Origin: Pseudomonas sp. Ant30-3 | GTDB lineage: Bacteria > Pseudomonadota > Gammaproteobacteria > Pseudomonadales > Pseudomonadaceae | Direction: 5' to 3' | DNA length: 64,000 nucleotides | Assembly: GCF_000690905.1 (NCBI RefSeq) | Contig: NZ_JMCL01000059.1 | Span: 62,001-126,000, forward strand | Shown here: piece after piece, positions 36,474 through 46,165 of the stretch | How positions within the stretch are numbered: the stretch's first letter is position 1 | Layout of the letters: each line of letters starts with the position of its first letter | Program-made: the position numbers and the translations under genes | Notes under the pieces: model-generated | The model's database searches: none | Told to the model about the DNA's origin: nothing | Seen by the model: only the letters and a program-made list of their open reading frames with translations

Positions 36474-36634
36474 AAGCAAATACAGGCTCAAGATTGCGAA
36501 AAAAAGTCGGAATTATCCGGAGGAATAAGACCCTAGCATGCACTGACTCAACTAATTCTATTGAGTTCCTTTCTCATCCCCGTATTTGGGGATTACTCTA
36601 CAAACGGTAATGCGAATAACCCAAGGCCCAGCCC

Positions 36635-36988
36635 GTGAACGATCCCACCGCTGAAAACGAAAGCGCCGCGCAAATCCGACGCGCGGCGCTATACCTCACT
36701 TTGGCCCAGGTGCCCGAAGGCAAAGTCGTGAGTTATGGCCAACTCGCCGAGCTTGCCGGATTGGGCCGCGCCGCTCGCTGGGTTGGTCGCACACTCAGTC
36801 AGCTTCCCGGCGACAGCAAGCTGCCCTGGCACCGGGTACTCGGGGCCGGCGGTCGGATCAGCCTGCCACTGGGCAGCCCTTCAGGCGATGAACAACGGGC
36901 GAGATTGCGCTCCGAAGGTGTCAGTATCCTGAATAATCGTGTTGATATTCAGCGTCATGGCTGGCGCCCGGTAGAGCACAGCGGTTAG
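36635..36988 (+). CDS. Alkyltransferase-like (ATL) protein of the MGMT family
   Basis: This 117-residue protein starts at GTG 36635. It has the O6-alkylguanine transferase DNA-binding half (VSYGQLAELAGLGRAARWVGRTL). The active-site PCHR is replaced by PWHR (W65), so it cannot accept alkyl groups. ATL proteins of this kind bind O6-alkylguanine and pass the lesion to nucleotide excision repair. It is followed 43 bases later by the AmpG-type gene. Confidence 0.9.
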   Translation: MNDPTAENESAAQIRRAALYLTLAQVPEGKVVSYGQLAELAGLGRAARWVGRTLSQLPGDSKLPWHRVLGAGGRISLPLGSPSGDEQRARLRSEGVSILNNRVDIQRHGWRPVEHSG

Positions 36989-37031
36989 AGTGCGCGCTTT
37001 GTTTCCGCAACCTTGAGGCAGACTTCAGCCC

Positions 37032-38591
37032 ATGCCCCGTAAAACCTGGCGCGCCGCGCTCGCCGCCTATGCCAGCCCTTCGACACTTGTGCTGTTGTTG
37101 CTCGGTTTCGCTGCCGGCCTGCCCTACATGCTGGTGTTCTCGACACTTTCGGTCTGGCTGCGTGAAGCCGGCGTGGCTCGCGAAACCATTGGCTATGCGA
37201 GCCTGATCGGTCTGGCCTATGCCTTTAAATGGGTCTGGTCGCCACTGCTTGACCAATGGCGCCTGCCATTGCTGGGCAAGCTCGGTCGTCGACGTTCCTG
37301 GCTGGTGCTTTCACAGGCGCTGGTGATACTCGGCCTGATCGGGATGGGTTTCTGCGACCCGCAAAAACATCTTTCCTGGCTGATCGCTATCGCTGTGGTC
37401 GTTGCCTTCGCGTCGGCAACGCAAGACATCGCAGTTGACGCCTATCGCCTGGAAATCGCCGACGACAGCCGACAAGCCGCACTCGCCGCCAGCTATATGT
37501 CCGGTTACCGAATTGCCGCACTGCTGGCCACCGCCGGCGCGCTGTTCTTCGCCGAAGGCTTTGGCTCCACGGGTTTCAACTATAAGCATTCGGCATGGGC
37601 CGGCACCTATATCCTGTTCGGCGCATTAATGATCCCAGCGCTGCTGACCTCTTTTTTCATGCGCGAACCACCGGTGCCGCTGCGCACGCAGCTGCAAGCC
37701 GGGCGCTACAGCTTTGTCCATCAACTGGCCTCGGTGTTCGTCCTGATCGTATTGCTGGTCTCCGTACCGGCCATGTTTACCCAGCTCTACAACACCGACT
37801 TTGCGAGCGTGCTGTTCGGCGACATGAGCCTGCTGGACCTGCTGCTCGAAGACCGCGCCTTCCTGCGGGCGATTCTCTACATCACGCTGACTGCCGTGTG
37901 CCTGTCCGCGGTCGGCCGCCGCGGCCTGGCGCCGGTGCTCACGCCGATCAATGACTTCATCCTGCGTTATCGCTGGCAAGCGCTGCTGCTGCTCGGGCTG
38001 ATCGCTACCTATCGGATGTCGGACACGGTCATGGGCGTGATGGCCAACGTGTTTTACATCGACCAGGGGTTCACCAAGGATCAGATCGCCAGTGTCAGCA
38101 AAATCTTCGGCCTGATCATGACGCTGGTGGGCGCGGGCATGGGCGGCCTGCTGATCGTGCGTTTCGGTATTCTGCCGATCCTGTTTATCGGCGGTATCAC
38201 GTCGGCCGGCACCAATTTGCTGTTCCTGATGCTCGCCGACATGGGCGCCAACCTGAACATGTTGATCGGTACCATTTCGCTCGACAACTTCAGTTCCGGA
38301 CTGGCGACGTCGGCCTTCGTCGCGTACCTGTCGAGCCTGACCAACCTGAAGTTCTCCGCGACTCAATACGCCCTGCTCAGCTCAATCATGCTCCTGCTGC
38401 CACGTCTGATCGGCGGCTATTCAGGGGTCATGGTGGAAAAATACGGTTACCACAATTTTTTCCTGATTACTGCGCTGCTGGGAGTTCCGACGCTGGTACT
38501 GATCGCCCTGCACTGGTATCAGGAGAATCGTCGCGAGCGCCTGACGCCCAAGCCTGAAGCAACGCCAACCCAGGTTGTGGAAGAATCGTAG
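37032..38591 (+). CDS. AmpG-family muropeptide permease
   Basis: This 519-residue MFS protein has about 12-14 helices. The AmpG signature is present: LLGFAAGLPYMLVFSTLSVWLREAGV, FKWVWSPLLDQWR, FASATQDIAVDAYRLEI and TSAFVAYLSSLTNLKFSATQYALLS. It should carry anhydromuropeptides inward for recycling, which affects AmpC induction. Between the two halves it has about 70 extra residues compared with E. coli AmpG, including helices at about 235 and 285. Pseudomonas often has two AmpG-like permeases, so no symbol is given. Confidence 0.88.
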   Translation: MPRKTWRAALAAYASPSTLVLLLLGFAAGLPYMLVFSTLSVWLREAGVARETIGYASLIGLAYAFKWVWSPLLDQWRLPLLGKLGRRRSWLVLSQALVILGLIGMGFCDPQKHLSWLIAIAVVVAFASATQDIAVDAYRLEIADDSRQAALAASYMSGYRIAALLATAGALFFAEGFGSTGFNYKHSAWAGTYILFGALMIPALLTSFFMREPPVPLRTQLQAGRYSFVHQLASVFVLIVLLVSVPAMFTQLYNTDFASVLFGDMSLLDLLLEDRAFLRAILYITLTAVCLSAVGRRGLAPVLTPINDFILRYRWQALLLLGLIATYRMSDTVMGVMANVFYIDQGFTKDQIASVSKIFGLIMTLVGAGMGGLLIVRFGILPILFIGGITSAGTNLLFLMLADMGANLNMLIGTISLDNFSSGLATSAFVAYLSSLTNLKFSATQYALLSSIMLLLPRLIGGYSGVMVEKYGYHNFFLITALLGVPTLVLIALHWYQENRRERLTPKPEATPTQVVEES

Positions 38592-38733
38592 ACACTTGAA
38601 TCAGTAAGAATTCGAAGGGCGCGGAGATTCCCGCCCTGCCGCCACACCGTCGACCGCGCGCCTGTACGCCAGCAGATCTCGCCCGTACAATGCTCCGTCA
38701 TTTCTCGTCATCAGCAACCGACAACGGCCAACC

Positions 38734-40449
38734 ATGCGCACCAGTCAATTTTTGCTCGCCACACAGAAAGAAACACCTTCGGACGCGGTCGTCATCAGCC
38801 ATCAGTTGATGCTGCGCGCCGGCATGATCCGCAAACTCGCCTCGGGCCTGTACACCTGGCTGCCGATGGGCTTGCGGGTAATGCGCAAGGTCGAAGCCAT
38901 CGTTCGTGAAGAAATGAACGCCGCCGGTTCTCTCGAAGTGTTGATGCCGAGCACCCAGCCGGCCGAGCTGTGGCAGGAATCCGGTCGCTGGGAAGAATAC
39001 GGCCCTGAGTTGCTGCGCTTCAAGGATCGTCACGGTCGCGATTTCTGCGCCGGCCCGACCCACGAAGAAGTGATCACCGACCTGATGCGCAACGAGTTGA
39101 GCAGCTATAAACAGCTGCCGATCAACCTGTATCAGATCCAGACCAAATTCCGTGACGAAATCCGCCCACGCTTCGGTTTGATGCGCGGCCGTGAATTCAT
39201 CATGAAGGACGCCTACTCGTTCCATGCGGACCAGGCTTCGTTGCAGATCACCTACGACCGCATGCACCAGGCGTACTGCAACATCTTTACGCGTCTGGGC
39301 CTGAATTTCCGCCCGGTCGAAGCCGACAACGGCTCGATTGGCGGCGCCGGCTCCCACGAATTTCACGTGCTGGCTGAATCCGGCGAAGACGACATCGTCT
39401 TCAGCAACGGTTCCGACTACGCCGCCAATATCGAAAAAGCCGAAGCCGTGCCCCGCGAAACTTCTCGCGCCGCTGCGGCCGAGGAACTGCGACTGGTCGA
39501 CACGCCGAATGCCAAGACCATCGCGCAACTGGTTGAAGGCTTCAACCTGCCGATCGAAAAAACCATCAAGACCCTCGTGGTTCACGCTGAAGAAGCAGGC
39601 AAGCTGATTGCGCTGATCATTCGTGGCGACCACGAGCTGAACGAAATCAAGGCGGCCAACCAGCCAGGCGTCGCCAGCCCGCTGGTCATGGCATCCGAAG
39701 CGGAACTGCGCGACGCCATCGGTGCCGGCGCCGGCTCTCTGGGCCCGCTGAACCTGCCCCTGCCGATCATCATCGACCGCTCGGTCGAGTTGATGAGCGA
39801 CTTCGGCATCGGCGCCAACATCGACGACAAGCACTACTTCGGCGTCAACTGGGAGCGCGACCTGCCAGTGCCTACCGTTGCCGACCTGCGTAACGTTGTG
39901 GCTGGCGATCCGAGCCCGGACGGCAAAGGCACGCTGGAAATCAAACGTGGCATCGAAGTCGGCCACGTGTTCCAGCTGGGCAACAAATACAGCAAAGCGA
40001 TGAAGTGCGAAGTGCTGGGCGAGAACGGCAAGCCGGTCACCCTGCAAATGGGCTGCTACGGCATCGGCGTTTCCCGCGTGGTGGCTGCTGCCATCGAGCA
40101 GAACAACGACGCCAACGGTATTATCTGGAGCGACACTCTGGCGCCGTTCCAGATCGCATTGGTGCCGCTGCGCTACGAAACCGAACAGGTTCGCGAAGCC
40201 ACCGACAAGCTCTACGCAGAATTGACTGCCGCCGGCTTCGAAGTGCTGCTGGACGATCGCGACAAGAAAACCAGCCCGGGCATCAAGTTCGCCGACATGG
40301 AACTGATCGGCATCCCTCACCGGATCGTGGTCAGTGACCGCGGCCTCGCCGAAGGCAACCTGGAATACAAGAGCCGCACCGAACCTGAAGCGCAAGCGCT
40401 GCCGGTTGCCGACGTGCTGCCCTTCCTCCAGGCCCGTATCCGCCGCTGA
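38734..40449 (+). CDS. proS: Prolyl-tRNA synthetase
   Basis: This 571-residue class II synthetase charges tRNA-Pro. Motif 2 ([26 protein letters not shown] region) and motif 3 (GCYGIGVSR) are complete. An insertion domain between them (residues about 225-405) carries the editing function that clears Ala-tRNA-Pro. The C-terminal anticodon-binding domain holds [22 protein letters not shown]. The neighbouring lipoprotein gene begins 17 bases downstream, an arrangement also seen in P. aeruginosa. Confidence 0.98.
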   Translation: MRTSQFLLATQKETPSDAVVISHQLMLRAGMIRKLASGLYTWLPMGLRVMRKVEAIVREEMNAAGSLEVLMPSTQPAELWQESGRWEEYGPELLRFKDRHGRDFCAGPTHEEVITDLMRNELSSYKQLPINLYQIQTKFRDEIRPRFGLMRGREFIMKDAYSFHADQASLQITYDRMHQAYCNIFTRLGLNFRPVEADNGSIGGAGSHEFHVLAESGEDDIVFSNGSDYAANIEKAEAVPRETSRAAAAEELRLVDTPNAKTIAQLVEGFNLPIEKTIKTLVVHAEEAGKLIALIIRGDHELNEIKAANQPGVASPLVMASEAELRDAIGAGAGSLGPLNLPLPIIIDRSVELMSDFGIGANIDDKHYFGVNWERDLPVPTVADLRNVVAGDPSPDGKGTLEIKRGIEVGHVFQLGNKYSKAMKCEVLGENGKPVTLQMGCYGIGVSRVVAAAIEQNNDANGIIWSDTLAPFQIALVPLRYETEQVREATDKLYAELTAAGFEVLLDDRDKKTSPGIKFADMELIGIPHRIVVSDRGLAEGNLEYKSRTEPEAQALPVADVLPFLQARIRR

Positions 40450-40466
40450 CACCAGATAGAGACGTC

Positions 40467-41420
40467 ATGTTCAAGCGAAACACCTTAGGCCTCGGTGGTG
40501 CCGCATTGTGCGGCACCCTGCTGGTCAGCGGCTGCGCCAATCAGATGTCGCAACGCAGCGAGCACGAGGCACGCGTCGAGCGAAAATTGCTCAACCACAG
40601 CCTGCAGATTGACGTCGGCGAGCCCAAGGTGCTTGAGCTGCCGCAACGTCGGGTCAAAATCCACGAGCAGAAAACGTTCGAGGTCACCGAGTTCGAAGTC
40701 ACTCGCCACTACGACCGTTACACCCCGTACCAACCCTGGCGTGAAGTCTACGAGATCCCGCTGGGCGCAGTGGCGGTGCTGGGTGGCGTTGGCGCCAACG
40801 TGGTCAACGTGTTCGCCCTCGGCAACCTTCCGGATAGCGTGACCCGCGAATGGTTCAGTTACGGTTTCGCCGGGCTCAACCCGTTCATGAACGCGCAGTC
40901 CAACGGCCGCGCGCAGCAGAACCTGGCTGGCATCGACGAAATGCAGCTCGAAACGCGCACTGAGTACTCGAGCCTGCCATGGAGCGAGCGCCCGGTTGAG
41001 GTCAAAGCCGGCAAGGAAACGTTCGAGCTGACCACGGACAAGAATGGCGTCCTGCGCATCAATCTGCTGGACACCCCGTTTGCCGAACATGATCTCAATC
41101 ATTTGGGTAAACTGCAGATCAGCGTCACCGACAGTCAGGACGATGTGCATTCCGACTCCACTCTGGCATTGAGCAGTACGCTGCGCGGCAAATTGGTGGA
41201 GGCGCACGGGCTGATTTACGACGATCTTGAAGATGACGAAGTGAGCCAGTGGGTACACCGGGTCAAGCGTCTGTCGGAGTTGGGCCTGGAGGAAGAAGCC
41301 AGCGAGCTGGAGCAGAGCCTCATCGAGCTGACCCGCAATGATCCTGAGTTGCAGACCGAGTTTCTGAAGTCATTGACCAAAGATGCTGGACGATTGGTCG
41401 CGGATCCGGGTCCGAATTAA
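40467..41420 (+). CDS. Lipoprotein of unknown function downstream of proS
   Basis: This 317-residue protein has lipobox LVSGC near residue 23. A coiled or extended region (RSEHEARVERKLLNHSLQID) precedes a beta-rich middle (KTFEVTEFEVTRHYDRYTPYQPW). A short hydrophobic glycine/valine stretch follows (LGAVAVLGGVGANVVNVFALG), then an acidic helical C-terminus (LEDDEVSQWVHRVKRLSELGLEEEASELEQS). I do not recognise a domain. It starts 17 bases after proS and may be read through from it. Confidence 0.75.
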   Translation: MFKRNTLGLGGAALCGTLLVSGCANQMSQRSEHEARVERKLLNHSLQIDVGEPKVLELPQRRVKIHEQKTFEVTEFEVTRHYDRYTPYQPWREVYEIPLGAVAVLGGVGANVVNVFALGNLPDSVTREWFSYGFAGLNPFMNAQSNGRAQQNLAGIDEMQLETRTEYSSLPWSERPVEVKAGKETFELTTDKNGVLRINLLDTPFAEHDLNHLGKLQISVTDSQDDVHSDSTLALSSTLRGKLVEAHGLIYDDLEDDEVSQWVHRVKRLSELGLEEEASELEQSLIELTRNDPELQTEFLKSLTKDAGRLVADPGPN

Positions 41421-41427
41421 CATTTGT

Positions 41428-41503
41428 AAAAGATCGCAGCCTGCGGCAACTCCTACATCGGAATGCGTTTCCCCGGAGGAGCTGCCGCAGGCTGCGATCT
41501 TTT
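41428..41503. repeat. REP-like inverted repeat
   Basis: AAAAGATCGCAGCCTGCGGC and GCCGCAGGCTGCGATCTTTT are near-perfect 20-base arms around about 36 bases. They lie between convergent genes and may also terminate transcription both ways. Confidence 0.8.
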
Positions 41504-41514
41504 GTTTCTGGCTG

Positions 41515-42576
41515 TCACCGCTCAAACAACTCCATCTGCTCAAACCCGCCGCGCAAATCCTCCAGCCTCACCCCGACCCCGAGCAACCGCACCGGTTTCC
41601 CGCCGCGATTGAATGCCTGAGTCAACAGCAGCTGGTAACTCCCCAGATCCCGCCCTGCCCCGGCCTGCTCCAGCGTGGTTTGGGTAAAGTCGTGAAATTT
41701 CACTTTGACGAACGGCTTGCCCGGCCGGTAGCTGCTATCGATGCGCGCCATTCGCCCCGCCAGGGTTTCCAGTAGCTCCGGCAATTTATCCAGGCAACTG
41801 ACCAGATCCGGCAAATCGACGTCGTAAGTGTTTTCGACACTAATGGACTGCCGACGGCTGTCGTTATGCACCAGCCGGTCATCGATCCCACGGGCCAGAC
41901 TCCAGAGTCTTTCGCCAAAGCTGCCGAATTCACGCACCAGCGCCAGCTTGTTCCACTCACGCAGATGCGAGCAGTCGACGATGCCGAGCCTGCTCAGTTT
42001 GTCCGCGGTGACTTTGCCGACGCCGTGCAGCTTGCTGACTGGCAGACCGCTGACGAAATCCTCGACCTGATCGGGCGTGATGACGAACAGGCCGTTGGGC
42101 TTCTTCCAGTCGCTGGCGATCTTGGCGAGAAATTTGTTCGGCGCGACGCCAGCTGAAACGGTGATGTGCAACTGGTTGGACACGCGCCGTCGGATCTCCT
42201 GAGCGATGCGCGTGGCGCTGCCGCCGAAATGCGCACTGTCGGAAACATCGAGGTAAGCCTCATCAAGGGAGAGCGGTTCGATCAACTCGGTGTAATCGCG
42301 GAAGATCGTGTGGATTTCCTTCGATGCTTCTCTGTATGCGTCCATGCGCGGCTTGACGATGGTCAGGTCCGGGCACAGTTTTAACGCGTGCCCCGAAGAC
42401 ATCGCGGAACGGACGCCATAGGCCCGCGCTTCATAGTTACAGGTAGCGATAACCCCCCGGCGATCCGCCGAGCCGCCCACCGCCAGCGGTTTCCCGGCCA
42501 ACTGAGGGTCGTCACGCATTTCGATGGCCGCATAAAAGCAGTCGCAGTCGACGTGGATGATTTTTCGCTGTGTCAT
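41515..42576 (-). CDS. dinB: DNA polymerase IV
   Basis: The protein has 353 residues from ATG 42576 (a start four codons upstream is possible). This Y-family translesion polymerase has catalytic DCDCFYAAIE, SLDEAYLDVSD with the second metal site, NFLAKIASDWKKPNGLF-like thumb sequence (written here as KFLAKIASDW), and a little-finger domain (VENTYDVDLPD). The C-terminal end LRGGFEQMELF resembles the beta-clamp binding tail. A LexA-type site lies 68 bases upstream. The gene stands alone. Confidence 0.96.
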   Translation of the reverse strand: MTQRKIIHVDCDCFYAAIEMRDDPQLAGKPLAVGGSADRRGVIATCNYEARAYGVRSAMSSGHALKLCPDLTIVKPRMDAYREASKEIHTIFRDYTELIEPLSLDEAYLDVSDSAHFGGSATRIAQEIRRRVSNQLHITVSAGVAPNKFLAKIASDWKKPNGLFVITPDQVEDFVSGLPVSKLHGVGKVTADKLSRLGIVDCSHLREWNKLALVREFGSFGERLWSLARGIDDRLVHNDSRRQSISVENTYDVDLPDLVSCLDKLPELLETLAGRMARIDSSYRPGKPFVKVKFHDFTQTTLEQAGAGRDLGSYQLLLTQAFNRGGKPVRLLGVGVRLEDLRGGFEQMELFER

Positions 42577-42643
42577 ATCAAGCAGCATTCATCAGGCGGA
42601 AACGGAGTCAAAGTGCGTAGGGTGCGCAGTATCTCACTGACAC

Positions 42644-42659
42644 CTGTATATAGCACCAG
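42644..42659 (-). promoter_or_regulatory. LexA-type SOS box upstream of dinB
   Basis: CTGTATATAGCACCAG fits CTG-N10-CAG with an AT-rich left half. It lies 68 bases before the dinB start, consistent with SOS induction of polymerase IV. Confidence 0.75.
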
Positions 42660-42835
42660 TACTGCGAATCTTCTTTGTACTGCGTGGGAAGAGTAACCGA
42701 TGAATTTATTTTCTCAATCGACACGCACAGCCTAATAGAGCTGCAGCCCTTGCCATACGCGCCTTTCAGCCCGGCCGCCCTAGACTGGATTTTTGCTAAG
42801 CGCTTGAACCTGAACAGTTTTATACAAATCGCAGG

Positions 42836-42863
42836 TTGACAGCCCGGCGATCCTCTGTAGAAT
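42836..42863 (+). promoter_or_regulatory. Promoter of the first initiator tRNA
   Basis: TTGACA (42836-42841), 16 bases, TAGAAT (42858-42863). The tRNA begins 14 bases later. Confidence 0.75.
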
Positions 42864-42876
42864 GCCGACACACAGA

Positions 42877-42953
<77 letters not shown>

Positions 42954-42959
42954 AACATC

Positions 42960-42991
42960 AAAAAAGGCTACTCGAAAGAGTGGCCTTTTTT
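42960..42991 (+). terminator. Terminator of tRNA-fMet copy 1
   Basis: GGCTACTC-GAAA-GAGTGGCC is framed by A-run and T-run. It begins 7 bases after the tRNA. Confidence 0.9.
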
Positions 42992-43128
42992 GTGCGCGCC
43001 TGTTTTGTAGAAGGCTTGTTCGAAGATCCCACCTTGCCCGCGAGAACTAGGGGGATTCCAACCATACCCCTCCCCTGCGACCGTTTGACGCGATACGTAA
43101 GTAATTGACGCTTATTAAGTATTAGCGG

Positions 43129-43156
43129 TTGACACGTCGCCGCTGGTCTGTAGAAT
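43129..43156 (+). promoter_or_regulatory. Promoter of the second initiator tRNA
   Basis: TTGACA (43129-43134), 16 bases, TAGAAT (43151-43156). Geometry is the same as for copy 1, but the sequence around the -35 box differs. Confidence 0.75.
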
Positions 43157-43169
43157 GCCGCCACACAGA

Positions 43170-43246
<77 letters not shown>

Positions 43247-43252
43247 AACATC

Positions 43253-43285
43253 AAAAAAGGCTACTCGAAAGAGTGGCCTTTTTTG
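43253..43285 (+). terminator. Terminator of tRNA-fMet copy 2
   Basis: GGCTACTC-GAAA-GAGTGGCC lies between an A-run and a T-run, the same hairpin as after copy 1. The 237 bases that follow, up to mprF, show nothing recognised. Confidence 0.9.
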
Positions 43286-43522
43286 TGTCCGCTGAAAAAG
43301 TCGTTCCGCAACAATGACATGTCACGCTTCGACACACTGTCTTGGAGAGCATTTTTCCAGACTGAAACTACGCTGATACCTGAACAAGACACCCGCTCGA
43401 GGCTTCATCGCCATCGCCGATAGACAGCGAGCAGCGTAATATTTTGAATTATTTTTTCTTGCAGGGATTGGTAACTTGGCTGGATACCCCCATTCTGTCG
43501 CGCACGATCCAAGAGGTGATTG

Positions 43523-46165
43523 ATGCGCGCCAACTCGTCTGATTCACATGACTCCGTCACCGCGACACAACCGATCAAAGCCGAGCGTTTGCGCTTGCTC
43601 GATCGTGTCAGTAAATACCGTCAGCCCATCGGCCTGGCGGTCACGCTGCTGTTGTTCGCTATCGCGCTGATTGCCTGTCGTCATTTGCTCAGCGAACTCG
43701 ATTTGTACGCGCTGCACGACTCGATTCTCAACGTACCCAAACCGGCGTTGCTCGGTGCAGTAGCGGCGACTGTTGTCGGTTTCATCATCCTGCTCGGATA
43801 CGAATGGTCGGCCAGCCGCTATGCCCGCGTGACACTGGCACCGCGCACTCTGGCACTGGGCGGGTTCACCGCCTATGCGATAGGCAATGCCATCGGGCTT
43901 TCGATGCTGTCAGGTGGCTCGGTTCGTTACCGTCTATACGCACGTCATGGCCTGGGAGCGTCGGAAGTCGCTCACATGACGGTGTTTGCCAGTCTCTCGC
44001 TCGGTTGCGCCCTGCCCCCGCTGGCGGCGCTCGCAACACTGAGCAACCTGCCCGCGGCTTCCGCTGCGCTGGGTTTTTCGCAAACATTGCTGGGGACAGT
44101 CGCTGCCGCTGTATTGGTGTTGTTCGCCGCGTTGGCCATCGGTATCTATCGTCGCCGCTTGCCGGAGCAACCTTACCCGGACAATCTGCTGGTCAAGGCC
44201 GGGCGCCGCACCTTGCGTCTTCCAGGTCGCCGCCTGACCTTGCTGCAACTGATCATTACCGCTCTCGATGTTGCAGCCGCTGCGACCGTACTTTATTTGT
44301 TGCTGCCGGAAGCGCCACCGTTCGGTGCGTTCCTGCTGGTGTATCTGCTGGCTCTGGCTGCAGGCGTGCTCAGCCATGTGCCCGGCGGAGTGGGCGTCTT
44401 CGAAGCCATTCTGCTGGCCGCCTTCGCCGACAAGCTTGGCGCCGCTCCGCTGGCTGCTGCGCTTCTGCTCTATCGGCTGATTTATGTGGTGCTGCCGTTG
44501 CTGGTCGCTTGTTTGCTGCTGCTGATCAACGAAGGCCAGCGCCTGTTCCAGACACGTCAAAGCCTTCGCGCAGCGTCCGGCATGGCCGCACCGATCCTTG
44601 CCTTGCTGGTGTTTCTGTCCGGCGTGGTGCTGTTGTTTTCCGGCGTGACCCCGGAGATCGACACTCGCCTGGAACATATCGGTTTTCTGATCCCGCATCG
44701 ATTAGTCGACGCTTCGCACTTCGGCGCCAGTCTGGTCGGTGTGCTGTGCCTGCTGCTGGCTCAGGGCTTGCGTCGACGCCTGTCAGCCGCGTGGATGCTG
44801 ACCACCATTTTGCTGCTGGTTGGCGCTCTGCTCTCCCTGCTCAAGGGTTTCGACTGGGAAGAAGCCTGCTTGATGACCCTGACTGCGAGTTTGCTCGGCG
44901 TTTTTCGGCGATCGTTCTATCGGCCCAGTCGCCTGACTGAACTGCCTTTTTCGCCGCTGTATCTGGTCTCGAGCCTGTGCGTACTCGGCGCGTCGATCTG
45001 GCTGTTGCTGTTTGCGTATCAAGATGTTCCTTACAGCCATCAGCTGTGGTGGCAGTTCACCCTGGACGCCGATGCACCGCGCGGTTTGCGCTCGCTACTG
45101 GGCGCGGCCGTGCTGTTGCTGGTGGTCTCGCTGACCTGGCTGCTGCGCACTGCACGCCCGGTCATTCACCTGCCGACACCGGATGAACTGCATCGCGCGG
45201 CAAAGATCCTAATGGCTTCTGCGCAACCGGATGGCGGCCTGGCCCTGACCGGTGACAAGGCGTTGCTGTTTCACCCCAACGACGAAGCCTTCCTGATGTA
45301 TGCGCGGCGGGGGCGCAGCCTGGTGGCCTTATACGATCCGATCGGTCCCGGCCTGCAACGCGCAGAAATGATCTGGCAGTTCCGTGACCTGTGCGACCTG
45401 CACCACGCCCGTCCCGTGTTCTATCAAGTGCGCGCCGAGAACCTCCCTTATTACATGGACATCGGCCTCACCGCGATCAAACTCGGCGAAGAGGCACGGG
45501 TCGATTTGGTGCGTTTTGATCTCGAAGCCAAAGGCAAAGAGATGAAAGACCTTCGGTACACCTGGAATCGTGGCACTCGCGACGGCCTGTCGCTGGAGAT
45601 CCATGAACCCGGGCAAGCGCCGATGGATGAGCTCAGGGTGATTTCCGATGCCTGGCTCACTGGCAAGAATGTGCGCGAGAAAGGCTTCTCGCTTGGCCGT
45701 TTCAGCGACGACTACCTCAAGCATTTCCGCATTGCGGTGATCCGTTTCGAAGGACGTCCGGTGGCGTTCGCCAACCTGCTTGAGACCTACAGTCACGATC
45801 TGGCCAGCCTTGACCTGATGCGCGCACACCCGCAAGCCCCCAAGCTGACCATGGAATTCATGATGGTCGGCCTGCTTCAACATTATAAGAGTCATGGCTA
45901 CGCACGCTTCAGCCTGGGCATGGTGCCGCTGTCGGGGTTGCAGCCCCGGCGTGGCGCACCACTGACTCAGCGCCTGGGCTCGATGGTGTTCCGCCGTGGT
46001 GAGCAGCTCTACAACTTCCAGGGCTTGCGCCGCTTCAAAGACAAGTTCCAGCCAGACTGGGAACCCCGTTATATGGCCGTACCCGCCGGACTCGATCCGC
46101 TGGTTGCGCTGGCCGACACTGCCGCCCTGATTGCCGGCGGTCTGACTGGATTGGTGAAACGCTGA
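43523..46165 (+). CDS. mprF: MprF-type aminoacyl-phosphatidylglycerol synthase/flippase
   Basis: The protein has 880 residues from ATG 43523 with AGAGG upstream; a TTG one codon earlier is less likely. Residues about 30-540 hold up to 14 membrane helices of the flippase domain (GLSMLSGGSVRYRLYARHGLG and AGVLSHVPGGVGVFEAILL motifs). The C-terminal DUF2156 domain (YDPIGPG, EEARVDLVRFDLEAKGKEMKDLR, FSLGMVPLSGL) transfers an amino acid from tRNA to phosphatidylglycerol. In P. aeruginosa the orthologue makes alanyl-PG. It overlaps the VirJ-type gene by one base, suggesting one operon. Confidence 0.93.
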   Translation: MRANSSDSHDSVTATQPIKAERLRLLDRVSKYRQPIGLAVTLLLFAIALIACRHLLSELDLYALHDSILNVPKPALLGAVAATVVGFIILLGYEWSASRYARVTLAPRTLALGGFTAYAIGNAIGLSMLSGGSVRYRLYARHGLGASEVAHMTVFASLSLGCALPPLAALATLSNLPAASAALGFSQTLLGTVAAAVLVLFAALAIGIYRRRLPEQPYPDNLLVKAGRRTLRLPGRRLTLLQLIITALDVAAAATVLYLLLPEAPPFGAFLLVYLLALAAGVLSHVPGGVGVFEAILLAAFADKLGAAPLAAALLLYRLIYVVLPLLVACLLLLINEGQRLFQTRQSLRAASGMAAPILALLVFLSGVVLLFSGVTPEIDTRLEHIGFLIPHRLVDASHFGASLVGVLCLLLAQGLRRRLSAAWMLTTILLLVGALLSLLKGFDWEEACLMTLTASLLGVFRRSFYRPSRLTELPFSPLYLVSSLCVLGASIWLLLFAYQDVPYSHQLWWQFTLDADAPRGLRSLLGAAVLLLVVSLTWLLRTARPVIHLPTPDELHRAAKILMASAQPDGGLALTGDKALLFHPNDEAFLMYARRGRSLVALYDPIGPGLQRAEMIWQFRDLCDLHHARPVFYQVRAENLPYYMDIGLTAIKLGEEARVDLVRFDLEAKGKEMKDLRYTWNRGTRDGLSLEIHEPGQAPMDELRVISDAWLTGKNVREKGFSLGRFSDDYLKHFRIAVIRFEGRPVAFANLLETYSHDLASLDLMRAHPQAPKLTMEFMMVGLLQHYKSHGYARFSLGMVPLSGLQPRRGAPLTQRLGSMVFRRGEQLYNFQGLRRFKDKFQPDWEPRYMAVPAGLDPLVALADTAALIAGGLTGLVKR

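Noticed and set aside
38698..40452. 584-codon open frame on the minus strand opposite proS
   Set aside because: It is the complement of a high-GC gene. The translation has no family motifs and is rich in Val, Asp, Gln and His as such shadows are. proS itself is complete.
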